This document shows positions 1 through 9,415 of a DNA stretch of 64,000 bases, one piece after another. The stretch is from contig DCHE01000088.1 of NCBI GenBank assembly GCA_002314775.1, positions 30,307 through 94,306 on the forward strand. Direction: 5' to 3'. Position 1 is the first letter of the stretch. The number at the start of each line of letters is the position of its first letter. Source of the stretch: Lachnospiraceae bacterium UBA1760 (lineage in GTDB: Bacteria; Bacillota; Clostridia; Lachnospirales; Lachnospiraceae). The notes below the pieces were generated by a model, which saw only the letters and a list, made by a program, of their open reading frames with translations, did not search any database and was not told the DNA's origin. The translations under genes and the position numbers were made by a program.

Positions 1-1
1 T

Positions 2-535
2 GACAGGCAGAGAAAATCGCTTGAACAAAAGAGTATCGAGCTAAAGCGGGCAATGTACACAGACTCACTCACCGGAATTGCCAATAGACATGCATATTAT
101 GATGACACAAATGAGTTTTCTGATAAATTCAAGGAAAATCTTGTTTTAGTTGCCATGGATATTAACGGTCTTAAGACTGTAAATGACACTGAGGGTCATG
201 CTGCTGGAGACGAGCTTATTAAGGCCGCAACAGGCATTATGGTCGATGCCTATGCAGGTTATGGAAAAATATATAGAACTGGTGGCGATGAGTTCGTTGC
301 AATTCTTGATTATGAGAACTGTGATGCAGAAAAGCTAAAGGACATCATCGATACCACAATTAAAAATCAAAATGAAAAGAACGGTACAAGCATTTCTATC
401 GCGACAGGTATAGCCGTATGGAATGATAACAGAGATAAGAATTACTTTGAGTTAGAGAAGCTCGCAGATTCTGTAATGTATAAGAATAAGAGCGAGTTCT
501 ATAAGAATGCAGGACGCGATAGAAGAAAGAGATAG
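2..535 (+). CDS. GGDEF-domain protein, C-terminal part (partial)
   Basis: The reading frame is open from the first full codon of the window, so the N-terminus lies upstream. The visible 177 residues hold a GGDEF domain: a D-S-L-T-G-I-A-N-R entry motif, the D-I-N-G-L-K nucleotide-binding strand and the intact active-site motif GGDEF (RTGGDEFVA). Proteins with this motif make cyclic di-GMP from two GTP. No RxxD inhibitory site is seen just before GGDEF, so product feedback is probably absent. The sensor part cannot be seen. The stop codon lies inside a 13-bp tandem repeat, and the permease gene begins 33 bases later, so the gene may be cotranscribed with the transport and cobalamin genes. Confidence 0.85.
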   Translation, partial: DRQRKSLEQKSIELKRAMYTDSLTGIANRHAYYDDTNEFSDKFKENLVLVAMDINGLKTVNDTEGHAAGDELIKAATGIMVDAYAGYGKIYRTGGDEFVAILDYENCDAEKLKDIIDTTIKNQNEKNGTSISIATGIAVWNDNRDKNYFELEKLADSVMYKNKSEFYKNAGRDRRKR

Positions 536-561
536 AAGAAAGAGATAGAAGAAAGAGATAG
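518..561 (+). repeat. 13-bp tandem repeat across the stop codon
   Basis: The unit GATAGAAGAAAGA is repeated just over three times without mismatch. It covers the last codons and stop of the GGDEF gene and the gap to the next gene. Since 13 is not a multiple of 3, each unit offers a TAG in a different frame. Confidence 0.9.
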
Positions 562-568
562 GTTTGTT

Positions 569-1588
569 ATGAACAAATCAAGGATAAGATATATAGTATC
601 CTTTGCTATTATAATAATTCTTCTTTTGGCAGCGTTTACCTGGAATGTGCTATCTGGAAGCGTTAGTATAAGTGTATCGGATATGATAGATGTCCTGTTT
701 AAAAATGCAGGAGATGAAACGGTAATTAATATTGTATGGAATATCAGACTTCCAAGAATTATGGCTGCCATGCTTCTTGGGGGTGCTCTTTCTGTGTCCG
801 GATTTCTGCTTCAGACCTTTTTTCAGAATCCGATTGCCGGACCTTATGTGCTTGGAATATCTCAGGGGGCTAAGCTTACGGTTGCCCTCACAATGATATT
901 TCTTTTGGGAAAGGGAATGACAATTAGCTCATTTGGAATGGTTGCGGCAGCCTTTCTTGGCTCTATGATTTCAATGGGCTTTGTTCTTTTGATATCCGTG
1001 AAGGTCAGGGATATGTCATTTCTTATAATCTGTGGAATAATGATTGGATATATCTGTTCTGCAATAACAGATTTTATAGTTACCTTTGCCAGTGACTCGA
1101 ATATTGTAAATCTTCACAACTGGTCTCAGGGAAGCTTTTCGGGAATGGCCTGGAAGAGTATAAAAATAATAGCAATTATAACAATTGTATCGGTGATAAT
1201 AACATTTTTTATGGCGAAGCCAATCTCGGCCTACCAGCTGGGTGAGAGCTATGCGAGAAGTATGGGTGTGAATATTAAGCTGCTCAGAGTTCTTCTGATT
1301 CTTATGTCAAGTCTTTTGTCGGCTCTTGTCACAGCCTTTGCAGGCCCAATTTCCTTTGTTGGAATAGCAGTTCCACACCTAATTAAGACACTTACAAAAA
1401 CGGTAAAGCCTATTCTTCTTATACCAGGCTGCTTTCTCGGAGGTGCCTTCGTGACTCTCCTCTGTGATGGTATTTCGAGGATGGTATTTGCACCAACAGA
1501 GCTTAGCATTAGCTCGGTGACTGCCGTAATTTTAGTGCCGGTTGTAATATGGATGATGATAAAGAGGCAGAGTGAGAGAAGTAAGTGA
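569..1588 (+). CDS. FecCD/BtuC-family ABC transporter permease
   Basis: This 339-aa protein has about nine to ten hydrophobic helices and the signatures of the permeases that import vitamin B12, heme or ferric siderophores. The N-P-I-A-G-P-Y-V-L-G-I-S segment lies near residue 90, and the ATPase-contacting G-P-I-S-F-V-G-I-A-V-P-H motif near residue 260. Its stop overlaps the start of the ATPase gene (TGATG), showing a translationally coupled pair. No substrate-binding lipoprotein is in the window; it must be upstream or elsewhere. Its place at the head of the cobalamin genes suggests import of corrinoids or an iron/cobalt chelate, but the substrate cannot be read from sequence. Confidence 0.88.
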   Translation: MNKSRIRYIVSFAIIIILLLAAFTWNVLSGSVSISVSDMIDVLFKNAGDETVINIVWNIRLPRIMAAMLLGGALSVSGFLLQTFFQNPIAGPYVLGISQGAKLTVALTMIFLLGKGMTISSFGMVAAAFLGSMISMGFVLLISVKVRDMSFLIICGIMIGYICSAITDFIVTFASDSNIVNLHNWSQGSFSGMAWKSIKIIAIITIVSVIITFFMAKPISAYQLGESYARSMGVNIKLLRVLLILMSSLLSALVTAFAGPISFVGIAVPHLIKTLTKTVKPILLIPGCFLGGAFVTLLCDGISRMVFAPTELSISSVTAVILVPVVIWMMIKRQSERSK

Positions 1589-2718
1589 TGGATAAGAATA
1601 ATAGTGCTGAAAATAATATAATAATGTCCACGGAAAATCTCTCGGTAGGTTATGGAAAAAAGATAGTTGTAGATGGTGTATGCATCACTCTTGAAAGAGG
1701 AAGGATTCTCACCCTTATCGGCCCGAATGGTGCAGGAAAATCAACCCTGCTTAAGACAATCTCAGGAGAGTTAAAGAAAATTTCAGGAAGAGTTGTTTTG
1801 TGCCATAGAGATATTGATGAGATTGAGAGAATAGCACTTGCTAAGAAAATGTCGGTGGTGCTTACAACAAGGCCTAAGGCAGAGCTTATGACAGCCTTCG
1901 ACATAGTTGCGGCAGGAAGATATCCCTATACAGGAAGGCTGGGAATTCTTTCAGAGGATGACAGAGTGAAAATCAGAGATGTGATGAAGACATTTGACAT
2001 TGAGGATATTAGTGAAAGATATTTCAATGAGCTTTCAGATGGACAGAGACAGAGGGTGCTTATTGCAAGAGCAGTATGTCAGGAGCCGGAGGTCTTAATC
2101 CTAGATGAACCAACCTCCTACCTTGACATGAAATTTAAGATAGACATTCTTGGAACACTCAGAAGGATAGTTAAAGAGAGAAATATAGCAGTTATAATGT
2201 CACTGCATGAGATAGAACTGGCCTCACTCATTTCCGACACGATATGTGTTGTGGAGGGAGACAGGATAGGACGTATTGGAACAAGCGAGGAGGTTTTCGA
2301 GGGAAACTACATCCAAAGGCTCTATGGAGTGAGGGACGAGGAGTTTGATACACTTACCGGAGCTATGCATTTTACAGGCTGCAAGGATAAACCAAAGGTA
2401 TTTGTAATAGGCGGCGGAGGCTACGGAATTCCTGTGTACAACAGATTAATCAGAGAGGGAATTCCATTTGCGGCAGGAATAATAAGTGAGAACGATGTTG
2501 AGTATAAAACCTGTGTTGCAGGTGCGTCGAGAGTTGTTTCGATGCCAGCCTTTGAGATACCTTCACCAGATGGTAGTGAGGTTGAGACGGCTAAAGGAAT
2601 AATAGATGAATGCGAATCGGCTATAGTTGCAGTGAAGCAATTTGGAAGGACTAATGATGCGGCAAGAATATTAGCTGACTACGCGAGGAGCAAAAATAAA
2701 ATTCAGGTAAAATCCTGA
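1588..2718 (+). CDS. ABC transporter ATP-binding protein with C-terminal extension
   Basis: ATPase partner of the FecCD permease. Walker [10 protein letters not shown] starts near residue 46, the signature L-S-D-G-Q-R-Q-R near 149, and Walker B L-I-L-D-E-P near 170; this is the FepC/BtuD type. The ATG at 1588 overlaps the upstream stop; a GTG one codon earlier is possible. FepC-like proteins usually end near 260 residues. This one continues to 376 with a domain of roughly 105 residues that starts like a nucleotide-binding fold ([10 protein letters not shown]). The role of that extension is not known to me; it could bind a ligand or nucleotide and regulate transport. Confidence 0.88.
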   Translation: MDKNNSAENNIIMSTENLSVGYGKKIVVDGVCITLERGRILTLIGPNGAGKSTLLKTISGELKKISGRVVLCHRDIDEIERIALAKKMSVVLTTRPKAELMTAFDIVAAGRYPYTGRLGILSEDDRVKIRDVMKTFDIEDISERYFNELSDGQRQRVLIARAVCQEPEVLILDEPTSYLDMKFKIDILGTLRRIVKERNIAVIMSLHEIELASLISDTICVVEGDRIGRIGTSEEVFEGNYIQRLYGVRDEEFDTLTGAMHFTGCKDKPKVFVIGGGGYGIPVYNRLIREGIPFAAGIISENDVEYKTCVAGASRVVSMPAFEIPSPDGSEVETAKGIIDECESAIVAVKQFGRTNDAARILADYARSKNKIQVKS

Positions 2719-2737
2719 GATAGAAACAGGAGAAGTA

Positions 2738-4267
2738 ATGGCAAAGGTTTTAATGGTGCAGGGCACGATGTCTAATGCAGGCAAAAGCCTTATAACAGCA
2801 GGACTGCTCAGGGTATTTAAGCAGGATGGATATAAGGTCTGTCCCTTTAAGTCCCAGAACATGGCTTTAAATTCATACATAACAGAGGAAGGGCTTGAGA
2901 TGGGCAGGGCCCAGGTTATGCAGGCGGAGGCAGCAGGAATAAAGCCGTCAGTTTATATGAATCCTATACTACTTAAGCCTTCAAGCGATGTAGGCTCCCA
3001 GGTAATTGTAAATGGAGAGGTCCTCGGAAATATGAAGGCGAAGGACTATTTCAAGTATAAGGAACAGCTTATTCCAGATATAAAAAAGGCCTTTAATAGA
3101 CTTTCAGAAGAGTACGATATTATTGTGATTGAGGGAGCAGGAAGTCCGGCAGAAATCAATTTAAAGCAGAATGATATAGTCAATATGGGCATGGCCGAGA
3201 TGGTTGATGCACCGGTTCTTTTAGTTGGAGATATTGACAGAGGCGGTGTTTTTGCTCAGCTTATTGGAACTCTTGTGCTTCTCACAGAGTCAGAGAGAGA
3301 TAGAGTAAAGGGCCTCATTATCAATAAATTCAGAGGGGATAAGACAATCTTAGACCCAGGAATAGCTATGCTAAATGATATGGGAGGAGTACCTTACTGC
3401 GGCGTTCTTCCATATATGAAAATACAGGTGGATGATGAGGACAGTCTTAGCGAGAGGCTTGATAATAAGAAAAGGTCTCTTATAAATATCGGAGTAATCA
3501 GACTTAATAAGCTGTCTAATTTTACGGATTTTTCAAGGTTCGAGGAGATAGACGGAGTATCGGTGATATATCTTGATAATCCACATGAGGTGGAAGAGAT
3601 GGATATGATAATTCTCCCGGGAAGCAAGAACACCTGTGAGGATATGATTTACTTAAGAGAGTCGGGCTTTGAGTCAGCCATAATTAAGTACGCAAAAAAT
3701 GGACCGGTTATAGGTATCTGTGGCGGCTTTCAGATGATGGGGGAGATGATATCCGACCCATATAAGGTTGAGTCAGGAAGGTGCGTGAAGGGACTTTCAC
3801 TTTTACCACTTAATACTGTTATTCTTGAGGAAAAAAAGAGAACTAATCTTAAGGGCGAAATACCAGAGATAGATGGCTTTTTCGACTTTCTTAGTGGTGA
3901 GCAGTATGAGGGCTACGAGATTCATATGGGAGAGACTGTGACTCTTTTTGATGAAAAGAAAGATCAAGAGATTATTTCAGAATTGGAGAATAAAACAGTT
4001 AATAATGCAGGAAATGAACCAGTAACGTTCTATGCAAGGGAAAACTGCTTCGGCACCTATATGCATGGAATATTTGACTACGGTGATATAGCAAAGAGAA
4101 TAGTAGATAAGCTTGCCGAAGGAAAAGGTGTTAAGCTTGATATAGATATGAACCTTACACACAGAAGGTTTAAGGAGAAGCAGTATGATATTCTTGCCGA
4201 CACTGTTCGCGAGTATCTGGATATGGATTATATTTACAGCATTCTGACGGAAGCAAAATGTGAGTAG
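2738..4267 (+). CDS. cbiP: cobyric acid synthase (CbiP/CobQ)
   Basis: ATP- and glutamine-dependent amidotransferase that converts adenosylcobyrinate a,c-diamide to cobyric acid by four amidations. At 509 aa it is full length. The N-terminal synthetase domain starts with the P-loop [10 protein letters not shown]. The glutaminase domain has its nucleophilic Cys in G-I-C-G-G-F-Q and a catalytic His near the end in Y-M-H-G-I-F. An AGGAG site precedes the ATG by normal spacing. The 3' end passes the first possible GTG start of cobT by a few bases. Confidence 0.95.
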   Translation: MAKVLMVQGTMSNAGKSLITAGLLRVFKQDGYKVCPFKSQNMALNSYITEEGLEMGRAQVMQAEAAGIKPSVYMNPILLKPSSDVGSQVIVNGEVLGNMKAKDYFKYKEQLIPDIKKAFNRLSEEYDIIVIEGAGSPAEINLKQNDIVNMGMAEMVDAPVLLVGDIDRGGVFAQLIGTLVLLTESERDRVKGLIINKFRGDKTILDPGIAMLNDMGGVPYCGVLPYMKIQVDDEDSLSERLDNKKRSLINIGVIRLNKLSNFTDFSRFEEIDGVSVIYLDNPHEVEEMDMIILPGSKNTCEDMIYLRESGFESAIIKYAKNGPVIGICGGFQMMGEMISDPYKVESGRCVKGLSLLPLNTVILEEKKRTNLKGEIPEIDGFFDFLSGEQYEGYEIHMGETVTLFDEKKDQEIISELENKTVNNAGNEPVTFYARENCFGTYMHGIFDYGDIAKRIVDKLAEGKGVKLDIDMNLTHRRFKEKQYDILADTVREYLDMDYIYSILTEAKCE

Positions 4268-4283
4268 ATATGTGAGAAAAGCT

Positions 4284-5369
4284 ATGAGAATAATTGATAA
4301 AATTCTTGAAAATAAAATAGTGATAGAGCCTGTTGATAAGGAAAGAATAAAGACTGTTAAGCTTGATTTTGACAAGGTTATAAAGCCTCTTGACAGTATG
4401 GGTGTTTTTGAGAAGCAGCTTTCTTTGATAGGTGCAATTCAAGGCTTGATCAGGCCTGTTACAGATAAGGCAGTGCTTGCCATCTTCTGTGCAGATAATG
4501 GAATTGTCGAGGAGGGCGTAAGCCAGTCAGGTCAGGAGGTTACATTTGCCTGTGCTAAAAATATCTCGCTCGGAAAATCGGTGGTTGGAAATATGGCAAA
4601 GTCAGCGGGAATTGATTTTTTAACCTATGATGTTGGGATTAATACTGATGAGGCATTTGACACCATAATAGATAAGAAGATTATGAGGGGGACTAGAAAC
4701 TTCAGGTATGAGCCCGCAATGACAGTGGAGGAGGCAAGACTTGCCATCGAAGAAGGAATTGAGATAGCACAAAGCCTTAAGGAAAAGGGCTACAGCTTAA
4801 TTCTTTTAGGAGAGATGGGCATTGGAAATACAACCACCTCAAGTGCGGTGGCAGCAGCAATTCTTAACCTCGATGCAGATAAGGTTACCGGAAGAGGTTC
4901 AGGTTTATCTGATGAAGGTCTTAGAAAAAAGAAATCAGTGATAAATGAAGCGATAAACAAATACGATTTACATAGCAAGGATGCATTTACAGTGCTAAGA
5001 ACTGTAGGAGGTCTCGACATTGCGGCTATGGCAGGTGCTATTATTGGTGGAGCCATGAATAAGCTTCCTATCGTTCTCGACGGATTTATTAGTGAAGCGG
5101 CGGCACTTGTAGCAGAGGAAATCTGTCCGGGAGTGAGGGAGTATTTAATCCCTTCACATAAGAGCCGTGAGCTTGGAGCCAGAAGGATTGAAGAGAGACT
5201 TGGTCTTTGTCCAGTCATAGATGGAGGGCTGGCGCTAGGAGAGGGGACGGGCGCTGTTCTTATGACAGCAATGCTTAACACAGTGAATTATTCCCTGAAA
5301 AATAGTATAAGGTTTGAGGAGACTGAGGTTGACCAGTATGTAAGGCAGGATGCAACTAATAATGCATAA
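4284..5369 (+). CDS. cobT: nicotinate-nucleotide-dimethylbenzimidazole phosphoribosyltransferase
   Basis: CobT activates the lower-ligand base by moving phosphoribose from nicotinate mononucleotide to it, giving alpha-ribazole phosphate. The family motifs E-E-G-V-S-Q-S-G-Q-E and G-E-M-G-I-G-N-T-T-T-S-S are intact, and the length (361 aa) is normal. I chose the ATG at 4284; GTG codons at 4260 and 4272 are alternatives, and the first overlaps cbiP. No clear AGGAGG is present, so coupling to cbiP translation is likely. No bza or bluB genes are nearby, so the source of the lower ligand is open. Confidence 0.93.
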   Translation: MRIIDKILENKIVIEPVDKERIKTVKLDFDKVIKPLDSMGVFEKQLSLIGAIQGLIRPVTDKAVLAIFCADNGIVEEGVSQSGQEVTFACAKNISLGKSVVGNMAKSAGIDFLTYDVGINTDEAFDTIIDKKIMRGTRNFRYEPAMTVEEARLAIEEGIEIAQSLKEKGYSLILLGEMGIGNTTTSSAVAAAILNLDADKVTGRGSGLSDEGLRKKKSVINEAINKYDLHSKDAFTVLRTVGGLDIAAMAGAIIGGAMNKLPIVLDGFISEAAALVAEEICPGVREYLIPSHKSRELGARRIEERLGLCPVIDGGLALGEGTGAVLMTAMLNTVNYSLKNSIRFEETEVDQYVRQDATNNA

Positions 5370-5386
5370 CTGAGTGTTGAGAAAAT

Positions 5387-5977
5387 ATGATTATAGTGAT
5401 AACAGGAGGCTCGGGGAGCGGAAAATCCGAGCATGCAGAAAATAAGGCGAGTGAGCTTTCAGACGGAAAAAAATACTATCTTGCAACCATGAAAATCTAT
5501 GGTGAGGAGGGTATAAAGAAGGTTGAAAGACACAGGAGGCTAAGAGAAGGCAAGGGCTTTTATACCCTTGAGTACAGTGAGGATATTTATAGGGCCGCGG
5601 ATGAGATTTGTGAGGATAGTACAGTTCTTATCGAGTGTATGTCCAATCTTCTTGCAAATGAGATGTACAGGGATTATGGCCTGTCTAGTGAGCTTAATCC
5701 TCCAAGCCAAAATGATGAGAAGGCCAATAGTGCTGATATAGTTGATAAGATAATTGGGGACGTAAGGTGCCTTAGCAGGAAGGCAAAAAACCTTGTTATT
5801 GTAACCAATAATGTCTCTGAGGATGGAGAGCTTTACGACGAGGAAACCCTAAGATATATCGATAACCTTGGGAGAATAAATGCAAGGTTATTTGAGATGG
5901 CAGACTTGGCTTACGAGTCGGTTGTGGGTATCTTAATACCTGTCGCAGAACGAATTAACAAGGTGTATTTACTGTGA
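5387..5977 (+). CDS. cobU: adenosylcobinamide kinase / GTP guanylyltransferase
   Basis: CobU phosphorylates adenosylcobinamide and then guanylylates it to adenosyl-GDP-cobinamide. The P-loop G-G-S-G-S-G-K-S-E starts at residue 7. R-H-R-R-L-R near residue 50 supplies the His expected to carry the GMP. The V-T-N-N-V segment stands where other members have V-S-N-E-V. At 196 aa it is slightly longer than the common ~180, through a loop near residues 100-115. A second, reduced CobU-like gene lies 900 bases downstream. Confidence 0.92.
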   Translation: MIIVITGGSGSGKSEHAENKASELSDGKKYYLATMKIYGEEGIKKVERHRRLREGKGFYTLEYSEDIYRAADEICEDSTVLIECMSNLLANEMYRDYGLSSELNPPSQNDEKANSADIVDKIIGDVRCLSRKAKNLVIVTNNVSEDGELYDEETLRYIDNLGRINARLFEMADLAYESVVGILIPVAERINKVYLL

Positions 5978-6046
5978 AATATAAAAGAGGACCCGCGTAA
6001 GCGGTAGCAGACTGTGACTTATTTTTTATGAGAGGAGTGGAAATGC

Positions 6047-6820
6047 ATGAAGATAATAAAGTCATTTGTTGCAGCATTTTCGCTGTACTCAAAGCTTCCG
6101 ATGCCACATATTAACTGGGGTAGCGAGGATATGAAGTATTCAGTATGCTTCTTTCCCTTTGTTGCGGCAGTTATCGGACTAGCTGAGTGGGGATTTATTG
6201 AGCTTGCAAGGGTACTTTCTCTTGGAGGCATAATTATTGTTACCCTGCAGATAGTAATTCCACTTTTGATTACAGGCGGTTTTCATGTGGATGGCTTTAT
6301 GGATACCATGGATGCGCTTCATTCCTACCAGGACAGGGAGAAAAAGCTTGAGATTATGAAGGATCCCCACATTGGGGCATTTTCGGTCATAAGTCTTATT
6401 ATATATTTACTTGTAACAGCTGGCTTTTTGTCTGAGGTGAAGGACGAGAGAGCCTTCTATGCACTTGGCTTTTCCTTTGCCCTTTCAAGATGTTTGAGCG
6501 GGCTTGGAATAGTAAACATGAAGATGGCTAAGGATAAGGGAATGCTGAAGACTGAACAGGAGTCATCAGGTAAAAGGGGCTGCAATATAGTACTTACGAT
6601 TGAGGCAGTCTTAATTGCTGCAGGATGCATAATTACTTGTCATGAATATGCTGTGGCAATTATTATTGCCCAGGCAGTGGCATTTATATACTACGTAAAT
6701 ATGAGCAAAAAGCAGTTTGGCGGAATCACAGGGGATTTAGCAGGCTTCTTCGTGGTAATTACTGAGCTTTTATGTGTTATCTTTGTATCAATTCTTGGAA
6801 TGATACTAAAAGTGATATAA
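6047..6820 (+). CDS. cobS: adenosylcobinamide-GDP ribazoletransferase (cobalamin synthase)
   Basis: Integral membrane enzyme that joins adenosyl-GDP-cobinamide to alpha-ribazole (phosphate), the last assembly step. The protein has 257 aa and about six hydrophobic helices. The CobS motif G-G-F-H-V-D-G-F-M-D-T-M-D-A, with its metal-binding acidic residues, lies near residue 77. The family C-terminal motif G-G-I-T-G-D-L-A-G is also present. It lies between cobU and the CobU-like gene, as expected for the nucleotide-loop group. Confidence 0.94.
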   Translation: MKIIKSFVAAFSLYSKLPMPHINWGSEDMKYSVCFFPFVAAVIGLAEWGFIELARVLSLGGIIIVTLQIVIPLLITGGFHVDGFMDTMDALHSYQDREKKLEIMKDPHIGAFSVISLIIYLLVTAGFLSEVKDERAFYALGFSFALSRCLSGLGIVNMKMAKDKGMLKTEQESSGKRGCNIVLTIEAVLIAAGCIITCHEYAVAIIIAQAVAFIYYVNMSKKQFGGITGDLAGFFVVITELLCVIFVSILGMILKVI

Positions 6821-6885
6821 ATAGAGTTCGAAGGCTGATATGCGTATTTGAAATATAATGTAAATGATGAAAAAGGGAACAGGCT

Positions 6886-7320
6886 ATGGAGCTTTACATC
6901 GGTGGAAGAGCAAGCGGAAAGCTTGATATTGTAAAAAGAAAAAATAGTGAAATACTTGTGATAGATGAAAAGAATTTTAGGAGCTTTCTGGATGCAAAAG
7001 GATCAAGGGAAGAACTATCCAAAGAGGAGGCCTCAAAGTGGCTGGTCACAAGGCTGGTTATAAACCATCTTCATCTAATCATAAGAGAGATGCTTAAGGA
7101 CAGCTATAAAACCTCTGACATAATAAGCAGACTTCTAAAGATAGCAGAGTACTATCCGGATATCATTATAATAAGTGATGAAATTGGAAATGGAATCGTC
7201 CCGGTGGACGAATTTGAGCGTCTCTACAGAGAGGAAACTGGAAGAATTCTAATAGAGGTTGCAAAAAACTGTGACAGAGTCTGGAGAGTTATATGCGGGA
7301 TAGAAATGAGGATAAAATAA
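6886..7320 (+). CDS. reduced CobU-like protein
   Basis: A 144-aa protein starting with a P-loop-like G-G-R-A-S-G-K. The C-terminal half (residues ~100-140) resembles the end of CobU: a short strand then S-D-E-I-G-N-G-I-V-P, ahead of an R-x-x-x-E-E-T-G-R helix. The middle is shortened, and the R-H-R-x-x-R histidine segment of true CobU is absent. It may keep kinase or nucleotide-binding activity but lack guanylyl transfer, or act as a regulatory partner. The 3' end overlaps the start of the phosphatase gene by 28 bases, so the two are coupled. Confidence 0.7.
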   Translation: MELYIGGRASGKLDIVKRKNSEILVIDEKNFRSFLDAKGSREELSKEEASKWLVTRLVINHLHLIIREMLKDSYKTSDIISRLLKIAEYYPDIIIISDEIGNGIVPVDEFERLYREETGRILIEVAKNCDRVWRVICGIEMRIK

Positions 7321-7889
7321 AGCTGTATCTCATAAGACACGGAAAAACTTCGCTTAATGAGAGGGGATGCTACATAGGTCGCACCGACGAGGAACTTTCA
7401 GAAAATGGAAGAGCCGAGCTTAATATGCTTAGGGAGAAAGCACTTGTGCCGAAGGTAAGCCATGTTTTTTCGGGACCTATGAAAAGATGCATGGAAACTG
7501 CAGAAATACTTTACCCGGAATTTGATGCAGTAATAATAGAGGATATGACGGAGATTGACTTTGGCAGCTTTGAGGGTAAAAGCTATATGGAGCTATCAGG
7601 AGATAAGGATTATCAGGAATGGATTGATTCAAAGGGAGAGCTTCCATTTCCAGGAGGCGAGGATTTAAGTTCTTTCAAGGAGAGAAGTATTAAGGCCTTT
7701 AATATGCTTGTTGAGAGGCTTGGAATCTCAGAAGATGATAATAGTGTAGTGGCTCTTATATGCCACGGAGGTAATATTATGGCCATTAAGGAGTACCTTT
7801 ATGGTGGAAGCTATTATGATTATATGGTAAAGAACAATGAGATTGTATGTATAGAGATTAATACTAATGAAAAGAAGGAGAATGAATAG
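7293..7889 (+). CDS. cobC: histidine phosphatase, probable alpha-ribazole phosphatase
   Basis: Phosphoglycerate-mutase-like histidine phosphatase of 198 aa. The catalytic motif L-I-R-H-G-K-T is near residue 14, and the second active-site His is in C-H-G-G-N near residue 158. In cobalamin operons this family removes phosphate from alpha-ribazole phosphate or from cobalamin 5'-phosphate. The only usable start is the ATG inside the upstream gene, preceded by GGAGAG. Substrate assignment rests on context. Confidence 0.85.
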   Translation: MRDRNEDKIKLYLIRHGKTSLNERGCYIGRTDEELSENGRAELNMLREKALVPKVSHVFSGPMKRCMETAEILYPEFDAVIIEDMTEIDFGSFEGKSYMELSGDKDYQEWIDSKGELPFPGGEDLSSFKERSIKAFNMLVERLGISEDDNSVVALICHGGNIMAIKEYLYGGSYYDYMVKNNEIVCIEINTNEKKENE

Positions 7890-7893
7890 AAGT

Positions 7894-8346
7894 ATGAGTG
7901 AATTAAGATATATTAGCATTAAGGAAGAACCAGAGTTAAAGCAAATGGCTGCAGAGTGGTTTCACAGTAAGTGGTATGTACCAACTGAGGCATACGCGGA
8001 GTGCATGGAGGAATTTCTTTCAGATAATACAAAAAATGGGTGGTATCTTTGCCTTGATGGGGAAAAAATAGTAGGTGGACTTGGTGTTATCGACAATGAT
8101 TTTCATGTGAGAAAGGATTTAACTCCAAATGTGTGCGCAGTTTACACGGAGGAGGACTATAGATGCAGAGGAATTGCAGGAAGGCTTCTTGATATGGTAG
8201 TTGAGGATATGAGAAATAGCGGAGTCTCACCAGTATATCTGATTACCGACCACACAAGCTTCTACGAGAGATACGGCTGGGAGTTTTTATGTATGGTTCA
8301 GCCGGAGAATGAGCCGGAGCTTACCAGAATGTATATTCATAGATAA
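7894..8346 (+). CDS. GNAT-family N-acetyltransferase
   Basis: A 150-aa protein with GNAT features: the acetyl-CoA loop R-C-R-G-I-A-G-R-L-L lies near residue 90, and the late F-Y-E-R-Y-G-W motif follows. The acyl acceptor is unknown. I chose the ATG at 7894, just after the cobC stop; ATGs at 7882 and 7867 are in frame but fit the AAGGAG at 7875 less well. It has no known step in cobalamin synthesis and seems to be a passenger in the operon. Confidence 0.8.
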   Translation: MSELRYISIKEEPELKQMAAEWFHSKWYVPTEAYAECMEEFLSDNTKNGWYLCLDGEKIVGGLGVIDNDFHVRKDLTPNVCAVYTEEDYRCRGIAGRLLDMVVEDMRNSGVSPVYLITDHTSFYERYGWEFLCMVQPENEPELTRMYIHR

Positions 8347-8380
8347 GTGATAATAAAAATAACGAATCGAGATTAGTGAA

Positions 8381-9370
8381 ATGAAAATTACAGTATGTAG
8401 TCATCTCATAGCCTTTTTAGCAGGTTTTTTACTGGACCTTGTTTTGGGTGATCCATATTCCCTGCCACATCCAGTAAGATGGATTGGAGGCTATATTGCA
8501 TTTCTTGAGAAGAGGTTACTTAAGGAAGAGGATAGTGATAAGAAAAAGCTTATGAATGGAGCAAGGCTTGTTGTATGTGTAACTCTTACTACCTTGATTA
8601 TTGCCGGGGTAATTCTTTATCTGGGATATTATGTGAATGTATATATCGGAACAGCAATTGAGACTATTATGACCTACCAGCTTCTCGCCACAAAATGTCT
8701 CAGGGATGAGAGTATGAAGGTGTATTATGCCTTGAAAAATGAGGGAATCGAAAAAGCTAGAAAAGCAGTTTCAATGATAGTCGGCAGGGATACTGAGGTT
8801 TTGGACGAAAAAGGAGTGACAAAGGCTGCAGTAGAAACGGTCGCAGAAAACTGCTCTGACGGAGTGATTGCACCGATGCTTTATCTATGCATAGGCGGAC
8901 CGCTTCTTGGCTTTTTCTATAAGTCCGTTAATACCATGGATTCAATGGTTGGCTACAAGAATGATAAATATATGTTTTTTGGAAGAGTGGCAGCAAGACT
9001 TGATGATGTCTTAAATTTTATTCCCTCAAGAATTACTGCCTGGCTTATGATATTTGCCTGTCATTTTCTTGGAAAGGAATTTGACTCTGAAAATGCAAAA
9101 AGAATATATCTGAGAGACAGAAATAAGCATAAAAGCCCAAATGCCGGACAGTCTGAGGCTGCCGCAGCAGGGGCCTTATCTGTAAGACTTGCTGGAAATA
9201 TCCAGTATTTTGGAATTATGCATGAGAAGCCATTTCTCGGGGATGAGATTAGAGAGATTGAGTATGAGGATATCAAGAGGGTAAACAGGCTCATGTATAT
9301 GACCGCGGTAATCTGTGAAACTATCTGCGTCATTTTGATTGCCGGAGTTATTTATTTGTCGATGCTATAG
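8381..9370 (+). CDS. cbiB: adenosylcobinamide-phosphate synthase
   Basis: CbiB attaches aminopropanol (phosphate) to cobyric acid, giving adenosylcobinamide (phosphate). It is an integral membrane protein of normal length (329 aa). Typical motifs are D-L-V-L-G-D-P-Y-S-L-P-H-P-V-R near residue 20, V-A-E-N-C-S-D-G-V-I-A-P near 150, and G-Q-S-E-A-A-A-A-G-A-L near 255. It works with CobD, encoded about 2 kb downstream, which makes the aminopropanol arm. Confidence 0.95.
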   Translation: MKITVCSHLIAFLAGFLLDLVLGDPYSLPHPVRWIGGYIAFLEKRLLKEEDSDKKKLMNGARLVVCVTLTTLIIAGVILYLGYYVNVYIGTAIETIMTYQLLATKCLRDESMKVYYALKNEGIEKARKAVSMIVGRDTEVLDEKGVTKAAVETVAENCSDGVIAPMLYLCIGGPLLGFFYKSVNTMDSMVGYKNDKYMFFGRVAARLDDVLNFIPSRITAWLMIFACHFLGKEFDSENAKRIYLRDRNKHKSPNAGQSEAAAAGALSVRLAGNIQYFGIMHEKPFLGDEIREIEYEDIKRVNRLMYMTAVICETICVILIAGVIYLSML

Positions 9371-9415
9371 AGCTGGCAGATACTAATAGATGTAAAGAGA
9401 GTAAAGGAGCATTCT

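Noticed and set aside
1..568. Cobalamin riboswitch at the head of the cobalamin genes
   Set aside because: The gap before the permease is 33 bases and no B12-box is seen; a riboswitch could lie upstream of the window.
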